Origin: Flammeovirgaceae bacterium | GTDB taxonomy: Bacteria; Bacteroidota; Bacteroidia; Cytophagales; Cyclobacteriaceae | Direction: 5' to 3' | Assembly (NCBI GenBank): GCA_003229495.1 | Contig: QIEB01000251.1 | Location: forward strand, 1 to 15,956 | Length of the DNA: 15,956 nt | Shown: one piece after another, positions 1 through 7,405 of the stretch | How the letters are laid out: each line of letters starts with the position of its first letter | Position numbering within the stretch: the first letter of the stretch is position 1 | The notes under the pieces: generated by a model | What the model was told of the DNA's origin: nothing | Seen by the model: only the letters and a program-made list of their open reading frames with translations | The model's database searches: none | Position numbers and translations under genes: made by a program

Positions 1-183
1 GTCCGATCCGGAATCCAGTACGAAGTATGCGGTTTTACCATTTAGGGTAGCTTTTACGATCGGTACCTTCTTAAGGCAAATGATATCGATGGAGTATCGA
101 TCTGTGGCAGGTACATGATTGGCGGTTAACTGGCTGGTGATCAACATCAGGATAATTGGAAGTACTTTATACTTGATTTTCAT
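1..183 (-). CDS. Secreted retropepsin-like aspartyl protease, N-terminal fragment
   Basis: The minus strand reads open from an ATG at 183 to the window edge, giving 61 residues with no stop. Residues 1-21 form a Sec-type signal peptide: a Lys-rich start (MKIKYK), a hydrophobic core (VLPIILMLI) and a likely cleavage site near LTA. After it comes a short beta-rich stretch ending in FVLDSGSD, with Asp57-Ser58-Gly59. This matches the hydrophobic-hydrophobic-D-S/T-G catalytic motif that opens a retropepsin-like or clan AA aspartyl protease domain, preceded by the usual strand with a conserved NGK turn. The family acts on proteins or peptides outside the cytoplasm; the substrate here is unknown. 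The gene is divergent from mmsA and shares its 273-base upstream region. It is truncated only by the window edge. Start and signal peptide are well supported; the protease call rests on one motif. Confidence 0.72.
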   Translation of the reverse strand, partial: MKIKYKVLPIILMLITSQLTANHVPATDRYSIDIICLKKVPIVKATLNGKTAYFVLDSGSD

Positions 184-456
184 GACATCTATGTTTTTGT
201 TTGCTTTAGTAAACATAGAACATCAATCAAATCGGGTCTACCTGCTTTGTGCCTTTGTATACCTCATTTGAACGCCTCATAAATGGACATTAGTCAAATT
301 GCAAGGAATGTGTCAGATGATACAGGAGATGGTGCAGAATGGCATTTAATTAACAATATGTCATTTGATCAGAAATCAACATATACCTCATCACCAATAA
401 TTCAATCTAAAAAGATGGTATCTTGATTTTACCCCTGAAAGCTTTAAATTTCTAAC
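184..456. other. Divergent intergenic region between the protease gene and mmsA
   Basis: This 273-base stretch must carry promoters for both the minus-strand protease gene and plus-strand mmsA. Apart from the inverted repeat at 189-218, no clear promoter, riboswitch or terminator is visible. A 47-codon plus-strand ORF at 283-426 lacks a ribosome binding site and any recognisable feature, so it was not called as a gene. mmsA itself has no Shine-Dalgarno sequence ahead of its ATG, which is usual in Bacteroidota. Confidence 0.5.
189..218 (-). promoter_or_regulatory. Inverted repeat overlapping a possible promoter of the protease gene
   Basis: Perfect 8-base arms CTATGTTT (189-196) and AAACATAG (211-218) flank a 14-base spacer, ending just 5 bases upstream of the protease start codon. 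Read on the minus strand, the distal arm contains TATGTTTA (217 down to 210), a 7-of-8 match to the Bacteroidota -7 element TAnnTTTG. No convincing -33 element is seen at the right distance. It could be a regulator-binding site, an mRNA leader hairpin, or chance. Confidence 0.25.
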
Positions 457-1932
457 ATGGAACTACTGAACAACTTTATAAACGGTGCATGGACAAAAAG
501 CCAGGAGACTGAGGGCCTGGAGGTCATCAATCCCGCCAATCAAGTGGTTCTTGGTAAAGTCCCGGTTGGAAGGGCTACCACAAAAGATGTAGACGCCGCT
601 GTTAATGCTGCCGCTACTGCTTTTCCTGGCTGGAGCAATACACCGGTTATGGAAAGGGTTCAGCCATTTTACCAGCTCAAGCTATTATTGGAACAACACA
701 AACGGGAGTTGGCCGAGACTATTACTCTGGAGTGCGGTAAAACGCTTTCTGAATCTCTTGGTGAAATAACCCGTACCATTGAAAATGTGGAAATGGCTTG
801 CGCTACACCTGCCTTGATCCAAAGTGAGTTTTCTGAAGATATTGCCAGGGGAATTGATGAATTTATGATAAGGCAGCCCGTTGGTGTGTGCGCTTGTATA
901 GCACCCTTCAATTTTCCAGGGATGGTCCCTTTTTGGTTCTTCCCCTATGCATTGGCTTGTGGTAATACTTATATTGTAAAGCCTTCAGAAAAAGTACCAT
1001 TGACCATGAACAAAATGTTTCATATCATTGAGCAACTTGATCTGCCTGAGGGAGTTATAAATTTAGTGCACGGAGGAAAGGAATCCGTGGACAGCTTGCT
1101 TTCTCATCCTGATGTAAAAGCCATAAGTTTTGTCGGTTCCAGTAAAGTGGCAAAATATGTATATGCTACTGCTGCTGCTAATGGTAAACGGGTCCAGGCC
1201 CAGGGTGGGGCCAAAAACCCTATAGTAGTATTAGGGGATGCGGACCTTGAAATGACCACCAAGATTGTTGCTGATAGCGTATATGGATGCGCTGGTCAAA
1301 GGTGTCTGGCCGCTTCAACCATCATTGCTGTAGGAGATTCCTCAGGCACTTTCCAGGAGGCCATAAAGGAAAGTGCAGATAAACGGGTAACCGGATTTGG
1401 GTTGGACGAAGGGGTAGATATGGGACCGGTAATAACCCCTGAAAGCAGGCAAAGAATCGAGGGGTTGATAAAAAAGGGGATTGATGAGGGAGCACGGCCT
1501 CTGATTGATGGACGGAACCCCAAAATATCCGGTTTTGCCAAGGGCAACTTTATTGCACCTACCATTCTTGCGGACTTACCCATGAAAAGTGAATTAATGC
1601 GCACGGAAATTTTTGGTCCGGTGATGAATTTAATGCATATGGACTCCCTTGATGAGGCTATTAAGTTCATAAATAATGGTCAATATGGAAACATGGCTGC
1701 TCTTTTCACAGCCAGCGGAGCCAGTGCCCGCAAGTTTCGGAAAGAGGTGAACTCTGGAAATGTGGGTATTAATATCGGGGTGGCTGCGCCTATGGCGCAA
1801 TTCCCATTTAGCGGTTGGAAAGATAGTTTTTTCGGAGACCTACATGGGCAGGGCAGGCATGCAATAGAGTTCTTTACTCAGACCAAGGTAGTGGTGGAGA
1901 GGTGGCCTAAAGAGTGGAACCGGAAGTTCTGA
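457..1932 (+). CDS. mmsA: Methylmalonate-semialdehyde dehydrogenase (CoA-acylating)
   Basis: A 491-residue aldehyde dehydrogenase superfamily protein, full length for the MmsA/IolA family. That family converts methylmalonate semialdehyde (valine and thymine catabolism) or malonate semialdehyde (inositol or beta-alanine catabolism), with CoA and NAD+, to propionyl-CoA or acetyl-CoA in the cytoplasm. Visible features are an N-terminal NFINGAW strand, the PFNFPGMVPFWFFP segment lining the NAD site, KPSE, the FVGSS cofactor loop (residues 225-229), and the nucleophile Cys283 in GCAGQRCLA. The segment before the GG pair (GGAKN, 250-254) lacks the general-base Glu of hydrolytic ALDHs, which is the hallmark of the CoA-dependent subgroup. 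EIFGPV and the C-terminal PFSGWKDS motif are present. No valine-, inositol- or pyrimidine-catabolic gene lies beside it, so the true substrate cannot be fixed from context. A lipoprotein pair follows 87 bases downstream on the same strand. The family call is secure. Confidence 0.95.
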   Translation: MELLNNFINGAWTKSQETEGLEVINPANQVVLGKVPVGRATTKDVDAAVNAAATAFPGWSNTPVMERVQPFYQLKLLLEQHKRELAETITLECGKTLSESLGEITRTIENVEMACATPALIQSEFSEDIARGIDEFMIRQPVGVCACIAPFNFPGMVPFWFFPYALACGNTYIVKPSEKVPLTMNKMFHIIEQLDLPEGVINLVHGGKESVDSLLSHPDVKAISFVGSSKVAKYVYATAAANGKRVQAQGGAKNPIVVLGDADLEMTTKIVADSVYGCAGQRCLAASTIIAVGDSSGTFQEAIKESADKRVTGFGLDEGVDMGPVITPESRQRIEGLIKKGIDEGARPLIDGRNPKISGFAKGNFIAPTILADLPMKSELMRTEIFGPVMNLMHMDSLDEAIKFINNGQYGNMAALFTASGASARKFRKEVNSGNVGINIGVAAPMAQFPFSGWKDSFFGDLHGQGRHAIEFFTQTKVVVERWPKEWNRKF

Positions 1933-2019
1933 ATAAAAAACCAAGGGAATTTATTTTATCAGAATTTGTAGATTGTGATTTCTAATGCATAATCCGGATT
2001 TAACCTAAATCATTAGTCC

Positions 2020-3258
2020 ATGAGATATTTCATTTTCTTGTTGTCCATAGTTATAGGTTTTAGTGGGATCAATTGTACTCCAAAGAATAACCACACCAAT
2101 TCACCCATACTAGTAGATGTAGCTAATTTCGAGAAACATCTACAGGAGCTACTGATTACGGCGGACAGCGGTGCGGTAATTGAACTTCCGGAGGGTCAAT
2201 TTGACATTACTCGCTCCCTATCTCTCGATGGAATAGAAGGCATTACCATCAAAGGGCAGGGCAAAGACAAAACAGTGCTGTCTTTCAAAAACCAAATCCA
2301 GGGGGCTGAGGGCTTGCTGATCAAGGCCAACCATGTAACACTGGAAGGGTTCTCTATTGAAGATTCCAAAGGTGATGGGTTGAAGCTGTTGGATTCCCGT
2401 GGGGTGGTGTTAAGGGACCTCAATATTACCTGGACTAATGGTGCGGATTCTACCAATGGAGGTTATGGCATCTACCCGGTTGCCTGTCAAAAGGTACTAA
2501 TTGAGCATTGCGAGGCATCCTATGCGTCGGATGCTGGAATTTATGTTGGCCAAAGCACAGATGTAGTTATACGAGACAATTTGGCCCATCATAATGTGGC
2601 CGGCATAGAAATTGAAAACAGCAGGAATGTTGATTGTTACAACAATCTTGCTGAAAACAATACCGGGGGTATATTGATATTCAATCTGCCTGACTTGCCG
2701 CAGGCGTTTGGATACAACGTGCGGGTTCATGAAAACACCTGCAGGAATAACAATTTTGAGAATTTTTCTCCCCGAGGAGGCATGGTCAATACTTTGCCTC
2801 CTGGAGCTGGTATGCTGGTGGTAGCCCATAAAGACCTGGAGATATTTGATAATAAGATCAGCGGTCACAAAACCCTGGGACTTGGAATTATCAGCTACCT
2901 ATTTACCCGCAGGCCGTTTGACGTAAAAAACGGATTCGAGCCTTTTTACTATAACGTGAATGTTCACGATAATGTATTTGAGCGTCCAGATGATATAGCT
3001 GACCAAACCACTGAGTTTGGACAAATGATTTCAGCTTTGTTTGGAGGTCAACCGCAGGATATTTTAATAGATGGCATTTTTCATCCTGACACCAATACCG
3101 GTCAACCGGTATGTTTTCAAAATAATGGTGAAGACCTGCGTTTCAATAACCTAAATGCCGCGCAGGCTGAAGGAGTGCAAGGAATGCTGGAAACCATGGA
3201 CCAGAACCTGGCAGCATTTGAATGCTCTCTACCTGGGTTGACTGTTGAAGCCTTATAG
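2020..3258 (+). CDS. Parallel beta-helix repeat lipoprotein, partner of the diheme cytochrome
   Basis: A 412-residue predicted envelope protein. The N-terminus has a hydrophobic signal (YFIFLLSIVIGF) and then Cys19. The residues before Cys19 (GIN) are a poor classical lipobox but tolerable for Bacteroidota, so lipidation is likely, not certain. The body has the repeating pattern of a right-handed parallel beta-helix: short strands separated by Asn- and Gly-rich turns, clearest at residues 170-225 (AGIYVGQST, AGIEIENS, NTGGILIFNLP). This region closely resembles the family I recall as TIGR03805, whose members occur beside, or fused to, the diheme cytochrome family TIGR03806; that is the next gene here, 10 bases downstream. 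Beta-helices of this kind often bind or cleave polysaccharides, but no catalytic residues can be assigned and no function is established. Expected location is periplasm or outer membrane. The start has no Shine-Dalgarno sequence. Confidence 0.88.
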   Translation: MRYFIFLLSIVIGFSGINCTPKNNHTNSPILVDVANFEKHLQELLITADSGAVIELPEGQFDITRSLSLDGIEGITIKGQGKDKTVLSFKNQIQGAEGLLIKANHVTLEGFSIEDSKGDGLKLLDSRGVVLRDLNITWTNGADSTNGGYGIYPVACQKVLIEHCEASYASDAGIYVGQSTDVVIRDNLAHHNVAGIEIENSRNVDCYNNLAENNTGGILIFNLPDLPQAFGYNVRVHENTCRNNNFENFSPRGGMVNTLPPGAGMLVVAHKDLEIFDNKISGHKTLGLGIISYLFTRRPFDVKNGFEPFYYNVNVHDNVFERPDDIADQTTEFGQMISALFGGQPQDILIDGIFHPDTNTGQPVCFQNNGEDLRFNNLNAAQAEGVQGMLETMDQNLAAFECSLPGLTVEAL

Positions 3259-3268
3259 GTCAAAAATC

Positions 3269-4348
3269 ATGATTGATGGCTTTCGTTATACTTTTTTTGG
3301 AATGTTAGCCCTGTTAATTGGGTGCAGCGGTGGGACATCGGTCCAAATGGATGAAGATTCTCCCCCATTTGAGCAGTTGTCGAAATACCAGTTCTTCACC
3401 GGTGACCCAAAGAACCTGATTCCAAATGATGGTGTACTGCCTTATGAACTGATAACCCCACTATTTAGTGACTATGCGGAAAAGGCCCGATTTGTGTGGA
3501 TGCCCACAGGCAGCCAGGCCAGCATTGCAGATATTGATGAAAGTTTTGAATTCCCCATTGGGTCAGTATTAATAAAGAACTTCTACTACTTTAATGATGC
3601 CCGTACTCCTGAAAAAGGGAAACAGTTGATCGAGACCCGCCTACTGGTCAATAGAAAAACTGGCTGGGATGCACTGACCTATGTTTGGGATGATCAGCAA
3701 GCAGATGCGTATTTAGAAATTGCCGGTGAAGTACGAAAGATAAACTGGATTGACCACAGGGGGGAACCAAAAAACACCACCTTTGTCATACCCAATAAAA
3801 ACCAGTGCAAGGGATGCCACGAATACAAAAAACAGCTACAACCGATAGGCCCTAAGGTCCGGCATCTTAACAAAATTTACATCTATCAGGATGGTCCGAT
3901 GAATCAATTGGAGAAATGGCAGCAACAAGGGTATCTGGAGCCGTTGGACAACGAAGTTGCTGAACTTCCAAATGTGGCTCCGTGGAATGATAGAAAGGCC
4001 TTGTTGCGTGATCGGGCGTTGGCTTATCTGGAGATCAATTGCGGGATCTGTCATGGAGAATATGGTCCCGCGAATATTTCCGGACTATTTCTGACCACAT
4101 TAACCAAAGACAGCAATCACATGGGCGTTTGTAAGTCACCAGTTTCTGCAGGCAGCGGTTCCGGGGGACGCAAATACGATATAGTACCAGGGAATCCGGA
4201 TGCTTCTATACTTATTTATCGAATGGAAAGCCTGAATCCGGGAGAGATGATGCCGGAACTGGGTCGGACTATGATTCATGAGGAAGGAGTGGGGCTTATC
4301 AGGGAATGGATTGCTTCGATGGAAGGGGATTGTCCGGAATCGCTTTAA
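3269..4348 (+). CDS. Diheme c-type cytochrome lipoprotein, SO2930/HNE_0200-like family
   Basis: A 359-residue protein starting at ATG 3269, which gives an ideal lipoprotein signal: FRYTFFGMLALLIG followed by Cys19, lipobox LIGC. An in-frame TTG at 3245 would overlap the preceding gene by 14 bases and add eight residues ahead of the signal, so the ATG is preferred. Two heme c sites are visible: CKGCH (180-184) and CGICH (258-262). The C-terminal MMP (Met327-Met328) in PGEMMPELGR is a good distal Met ligand for the second heme. Other family-like blocks are PYELITPLFSDYA, GSVLIKNFYY, LIETRLL, PIGPKVR, GVCKSPV and YDIVPGNPDASIL. I recognise this as the TIGR03806 family, which travels with beta-helix proteins like its upstream neighbour. 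It should be anchored in the envelope and carry electrons, but donor and acceptor are unknown. Family membership is confident; the role is not known. Confidence 0.9.
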   Translation: MIDGFRYTFFGMLALLIGCSGGTSVQMDEDSPPFEQLSKYQFFTGDPKNLIPNDGVLPYELITPLFSDYAEKARFVWMPTGSQASIADIDESFEFPIGSVLIKNFYYFNDARTPEKGKQLIETRLLVNRKTGWDALTYVWDDQQADAYLEIAGEVRKINWIDHRGEPKNTTFVIPNKNQCKGCHEYKKQLQPIGPKVRHLNKIYIYQDGPMNQLEKWQQQGYLEPLDNEVAELPNVAPWNDRKALLRDRALAYLEINCGICHGEYGPANISGLFLTTLTKDSNHMGVCKSPVSAGSGSGGRKYDIVPGNPDASILIYRMESLNPGEMMPELGRTMIHEEGVGLIREWIASMEGDCPESL

Positions 4349-4474
4349 TGAATTATAAAAACCCGAAAATAGCAAAAAACAAAAATCAAAATACAACTAA
4401 ATTCCAATGAGCCAAACGGCAAGTGCCAAACCCTGGTGCATTCAAGATTCTGAGATTTATTATTTCTTCAAACT

Positions 4475-4960
4475 ATGAAATTATTAAAACAACCATGGCT
4501 AATGATGCTGTTGATCAACATACATGCATGTGCTCCCGCATCGAATTTGCCATCTGATCCGCAGGACAATACTATTGAAGCCAATGAGCCACCTCAAATG
4601 ACCAATACAGACTTGGACAACCGGTTGAAAAATATCTGGGTGGTGGAAGAAATGGATGGTCAGAAAATTGACGCTGCGGATTTTTCCGCGGGATTGCCCA
4701 CTCTGGAGTTCTTCCCGGGAGAAGGGAGGGTATCTGGTCATGATGGTTGTAACCGTCTTTTTGGAAAAATAATAAGTCAGAATGGTGACTTAAAATTTAC
4801 TGTCATGGGCTCAACCCGTATGGCCTGTCCAAATATGAAAAAGAGTGATCAGTTTCAGAAGCTAATTAGTGATCAAAGTTTCACATATTCCATTGAATCT
4901 CGTCAACTGGTGCTCAAACAAGGAAACAAGGTGGTGATGCGATTGAAAAATGTAGATTGA
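4475..4960 (+). CDS. META/HslJ-domain lipoprotein
   Basis: A 161-residue protein with a signal peptide (KQPWLMMLLINIHA) and lipobox IHAC, lipidated Cys19. A low-complexity linker (about residues 20-48) leads into a single META domain at about 51-158. Diagnostic pieces are the IWVVEEMDG opening strand, GHDGCNRLFG (88-97) and STRMACP (113-119), with the Cys pair found in many META domains. The E. coli relative HslJ is an envelope protein linked to novobiocin resistance and heat shock; no enzymatic activity is established for the domain. It lies 126 bases after the cytochrome gene with no visible terminator between, so co-transcription is possible but unproven. Its stop codon is only 5 bases from the convergent serA stop codon. 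Confident as to domain, not as to biological role. Confidence 0.87.
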   Translation: MKLLKQPWLMMLLINIHACAPASNLPSDPQDNTIEANEPPQMTNTDLDNRLKNIWVVEEMDGQKIDAADFSAGLPTLEFFPGEGRVSGHDGCNRLFGKIISQNGDLKFTVMGSTRMACPNMKKSDQFQKLISDQSFTYSIESRQLVLKQGNKVVMRLKNVD

Positions 4961-4965
4961 ATTAG

Positions 4966-6135
4966 TTATGGCAGGTACCTTACGAAAACTACTCCTGCTA
5001 TTTCCCGGAGTTTTTCAATTTGCGCCTCCTGAATTTCGTCATCCAGATCAATAATGTTGTAGGCAATTTCTCCACGGTGTCTATTGAGCATATCAGATAT
5101 GTTAATTTGTTCTTCAGCAAGAACATTGGTAATCTGACCCACCATGGCCGGTATATTTTCATTGATTACTATTAAACGCGATCCGGTGGTTCGCGGAATA
5201 TCTGCTGAAGGAAAATTAACGGAGTTCTTGATGTTTCCGTTCTCCAGAAAATCTCGCAACTGATCTACTGCCATTACTGCACAATTCTTTTCGGATTCCG
5301 GGGTAGATGCACCGATATGGGGAAATGCTATGATATTGGGGTTGCTCAATTGTACCTGGTCAGGGAAATCCGTAACAAAACAGGCTATCTTCTTAATTTC
5401 AATGGCTTCTAATAGGTCCGCGGTGTTTATTAATCCTGCCCGTGCGAAATTTAAGATACGCACACCATCTTTCATTAGCGCAAATTTAGATTTGTCAAGA
5501 AACTCATTGGTTGAATCAACCAGTGGAACGTGTAGTGAGATGTAGTCAGACTGCCTTAATAGGGCATCAAGGCTTGGTGCCTTCCTAACGTATTTGGACA
5601 ACTGCCAGGCGGCATCTACCGATATATAAGGATCGTAACCGGTTACCTTCATGCCCAGACCCTCTGCCGCATTTGCCACCAACATGCCAATTGCCCCGAG
5701 ACCAATAACGCCCAATGTTTTTCCTTGTATTTCCGGTCCTGCATAGTCCGATTTACCTTTCTCAACCATCGCCGGTATTTCGGGTCCTTTGTTCTTCAGC
5801 GAATAAGCCCAGTTTATGCCCTGGTAAATTTTGCGAGAAGAAAGTATCAGTCCGGCTATTACCAGCTCCTTAACCGCATTGGCATTTGCCCCCGGTGTGT
5901 TAAATACCACAACTCCAGCTTTTGTGCATTCTTCAACTGGAATATTGTTTACTCCCACACCAGCCCGTGCTATGGCTATTACACTTGGTGGTATTTTATT
6001 ATTATGCAATGAAAAACTTCGTAACAACATGGCATCTGGTGAGCCTATGTCAGGACCAATTTCATAGTGATTTTCAGGGAATCGTTTCAGGCCTTCAGAA
6101 GCGATTTTATTGAATGTCTGAATTTTTAATTCCAT
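4966..6135 (-). CDS. serA: D-3-phosphoglycerate dehydrogenase with C-terminal ACT domain
   Basis: A 389-residue NAD-dependent 2-hydroxyacid dehydrogenase catalysing the first step of serine biosynthesis, 3-phosphoglycerate to 3-phosphohydroxypyruvate. The substrate domain is split around a Rossmann domain with the dinucleotide motif GLGAIG (145-150), then the acidic YDPY strand end. Catalytic Arg232 lies in NFARAG and catalytic His273 in PHIGAST. The segment TDFPDQ and the block NCAVMAVDQLRDFLENG are characteristic of the shorter SerA type common in Bacteroidota and Firmicutes. A single ACT domain (about 320-389), probably the serine-sensing module, ends the protein. It starts 2 bases after the serC stop, and the two consecutive pathway steps clearly form an operon transcribed serC then serA. 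The pathway assignment is firm because of this pairing. Confidence 0.96.
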   Translation of the reverse strand: MELKIQTFNKIASEGLKRFPENHYEIGPDIGSPDAMLLRSFSLHNNKIPPSVIAIARAGVGVNNIPVEECTKAGVVVFNTPGANANAVKELVIAGLILSSRKIYQGINWAYSLKNKGPEIPAMVEKGKSDYAGPEIQGKTLGVIGLGAIGMLVANAAEGLGMKVTGYDPYISVDAAWQLSKYVRKAPSLDALLRQSDYISLHVPLVDSTNEFLDKSKFALMKDGVRILNFARAGLINTADLLEAIEIKKIACFVTDFPDQVQLSNPNIIAFPHIGASTPESEKNCAVMAVDQLRDFLENGNIKNSVNFPSADIPRTTGSRLIVINENIPAMVGQITNVLAEEQINISDMLNRHRGEIAYNIIDLDDEIQEAQIEKLREIAGVVFVRYLP

Positions 6136-6137
6136 AC

Positions 6138-7220
6138 CTACCCATTTGATTTTTCAAAGTCCTTCATAAACTCAACCAGTGTTTCAACGCCCTCTTTGGT
6201 GAAAGCATTGTAGATACTTGCCCGCATGCCACCTACTGAACGGTGTCCCTTTAAACTCCTGAGGTTACTGGCTTCTGCCTGCGAAATAAATAATTTATCC
6301 AGATCTTCATCACCGGTAATGAATGTGACGTTCATGATTGACCGGGCATCTCCTTCCACAGTAGCGCTAAAAAGCACTGATTGATCCAGAAAGTTGTAAA
6401 GCAGGGCCGCCTTTTGTTTATTCCGAACGTCCATAGCTTGAACGCCGCCATTACTTAACATCCATTCCAACACCAGCCCTGCCATGTATATAGTGAAACA
6501 TGGAGGAGTATTAAACATAGACCCACTGTCCGCATGGGTCTGAAAATTCAGCATGGTAGGAGTAATATCTAAAGCTTTACCTATAAGGTCGTTTCGTACA
6601 ATGACAATGGTCAAACCAGATGGACCAATGTTCTTCTGGGCCCCGGCATAGATCACCCCAAATTTTGAGACATCATAAGGTTTTGAGAGAATGTCTGAGG
6701 ACATATCGCAAACCAAGGTGCTGTTGCCAACATCAGGCAGCATTGGATAACAGGTGCCATAGATGGTATTATTACTGGTAATGTGGATATAGTCTGCATC
6801 TGCAGAATACATTTCAGAGGTTAGTGTGGGAATATAGTTGAAATTTCGGTCCTCTGAACTTGCTATCACCTGCACCGTTCCATATCGCCGGGCTTCTGCG
6901 ATGGCCTTCTTAGACCAGGCCCCGGTATTCACATAATCGGCAGATTGTTTAGAACTAAACAGATTTAACGGGATGGCAGCAAATTGTGTGGTCGCGCCTC
7001 CCTGTAAGAACAACACTTTATAGTTTTCCGGAATGTCCATTAATGTCCGCAAATTCTTTTCTGCATTTTGGTGGATGGACATGTAGTCTTTCCCGCGATG
7101 GCTCATCTCCATCACTGACATGCCGGTTCCCTGGTAGTCCACCAGATCAACCTGTGCCTGTTGCAGTACCTCCAGGGGGAGGTTGGCTGGTCCGGCTGAA
7201 AAATTGAAACATCTGCCCAT
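6138..7220 (-). CDS. serC: Phosphoserine aminotransferase
   Basis: A 360-residue class V aminotransferase, the usual SerC length (E. coli has 362). It transfers the amino group of glutamate to 3-phosphohydroxypyruvate, giving phosphoserine, using PLP in the cytoplasm. Typical features are the FSAGPANLP N-terminus, EMSHRGK (phosphate-binding region), FLQGGATTQFA (PLP phosphate-binding loop), TSNNTIYGT, CDMSSD with the Asp that pairs with the PLP ring nitrogen, and the Schiff-base Lys196 in YAGAQKNIGPSG. The C-terminus carries GHRSVGGMRAS with the substrate Arg. It is the first gene of a serC-serA operon. The leader reads AAAAGAAGA shortly before the ATG, a weak purine-rich ribosome binding site. 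A third serine gene (serB) is not in the window. Confidence 0.97.
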   Translation of the reverse strand: MGRCFNFSAGPANLPLEVLQQAQVDLVDYQGTGMSVMEMSHRGKDYMSIHQNAEKNLRTLMDIPENYKVLFLQGGATTQFAAIPLNLFSSKQSADYVNTGAWSKKAIAEARRYGTVQVIASSEDRNFNYIPTLTSEMYSADADYIHITSNNTIYGTCYPMLPDVGNSTLVCDMSSDILSKPYDVSKFGVIYAGAQKNIGPSGLTIVIVRNDLIGKALDITPTMLNFQTHADSGSMFNTPPCFTIYMAGLVLEWMLSNGGVQAMDVRNKQKAALLYNFLDQSVLFSATVEGDARSIMNVTFITGDEDLDKLFISQAEASNLRSLKGHRSVGGMRASIYNAFTKEGVETLVEFMKDFEKSNG

Positions 7221-7349
7221 AGCATCGTCTTCTTTTAACAGTACTTTATTTAAGGGAGCGAATATGAATGTATTTAGTTAATAAGACAAGGGACTGGTGT
7301 GAATTTTAAAATGATCCAAACATTTTTTAACAATATCAAGTGGGATCTC

Positions 7350-7391
7350 ATTTCTAATTCCTAATTTCTAATAATTTCTAATTTCTAATTC
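7350..7391. repeat. Short tandem-like AT-rich direct repeat upstream of the dehydratase gene
   Basis: Imperfect direct copies of TTTCTAATT(C/A) occur at about 7351, 7365, 7375 and 7382, separated by one to five bases, within the 185-base divergent region between serC and the next plus-strand gene. Such AT-rich spacers are common in Bacteroidota. The stretch may form part of the leader of the arabinose block, but no promoter or operator consensus can be read in it. Confidence 0.5.
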
Positions 7392-7405
7392 AAAACCTTA
7401 CTAAT

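Noticed and set aside
283..426. 47-codon plus-strand ORF starting MDISQIARN in the gap before mmsA
   Set aside because: It has no ribosome binding site, no recognisable domain or signal, and lies in a divergent promoter region; chance is the simpler explanation.
3245..3268. Upstream TTG start for the diheme cytochrome, overlapping the beta-helix gene by 14 bases
   Set aside because: ATG 3269 gives a classical lipoprotein signal with lipobox LIGC at Cys19; the TTG would add eight charged residues ahead of it.
5725..6113. Plus-strand ORFs of 60-95 codons within serA
   Set aside because: They are antisense shadows of a well-conserved coding region, overlap each other in different frames, and show no protein-family features.
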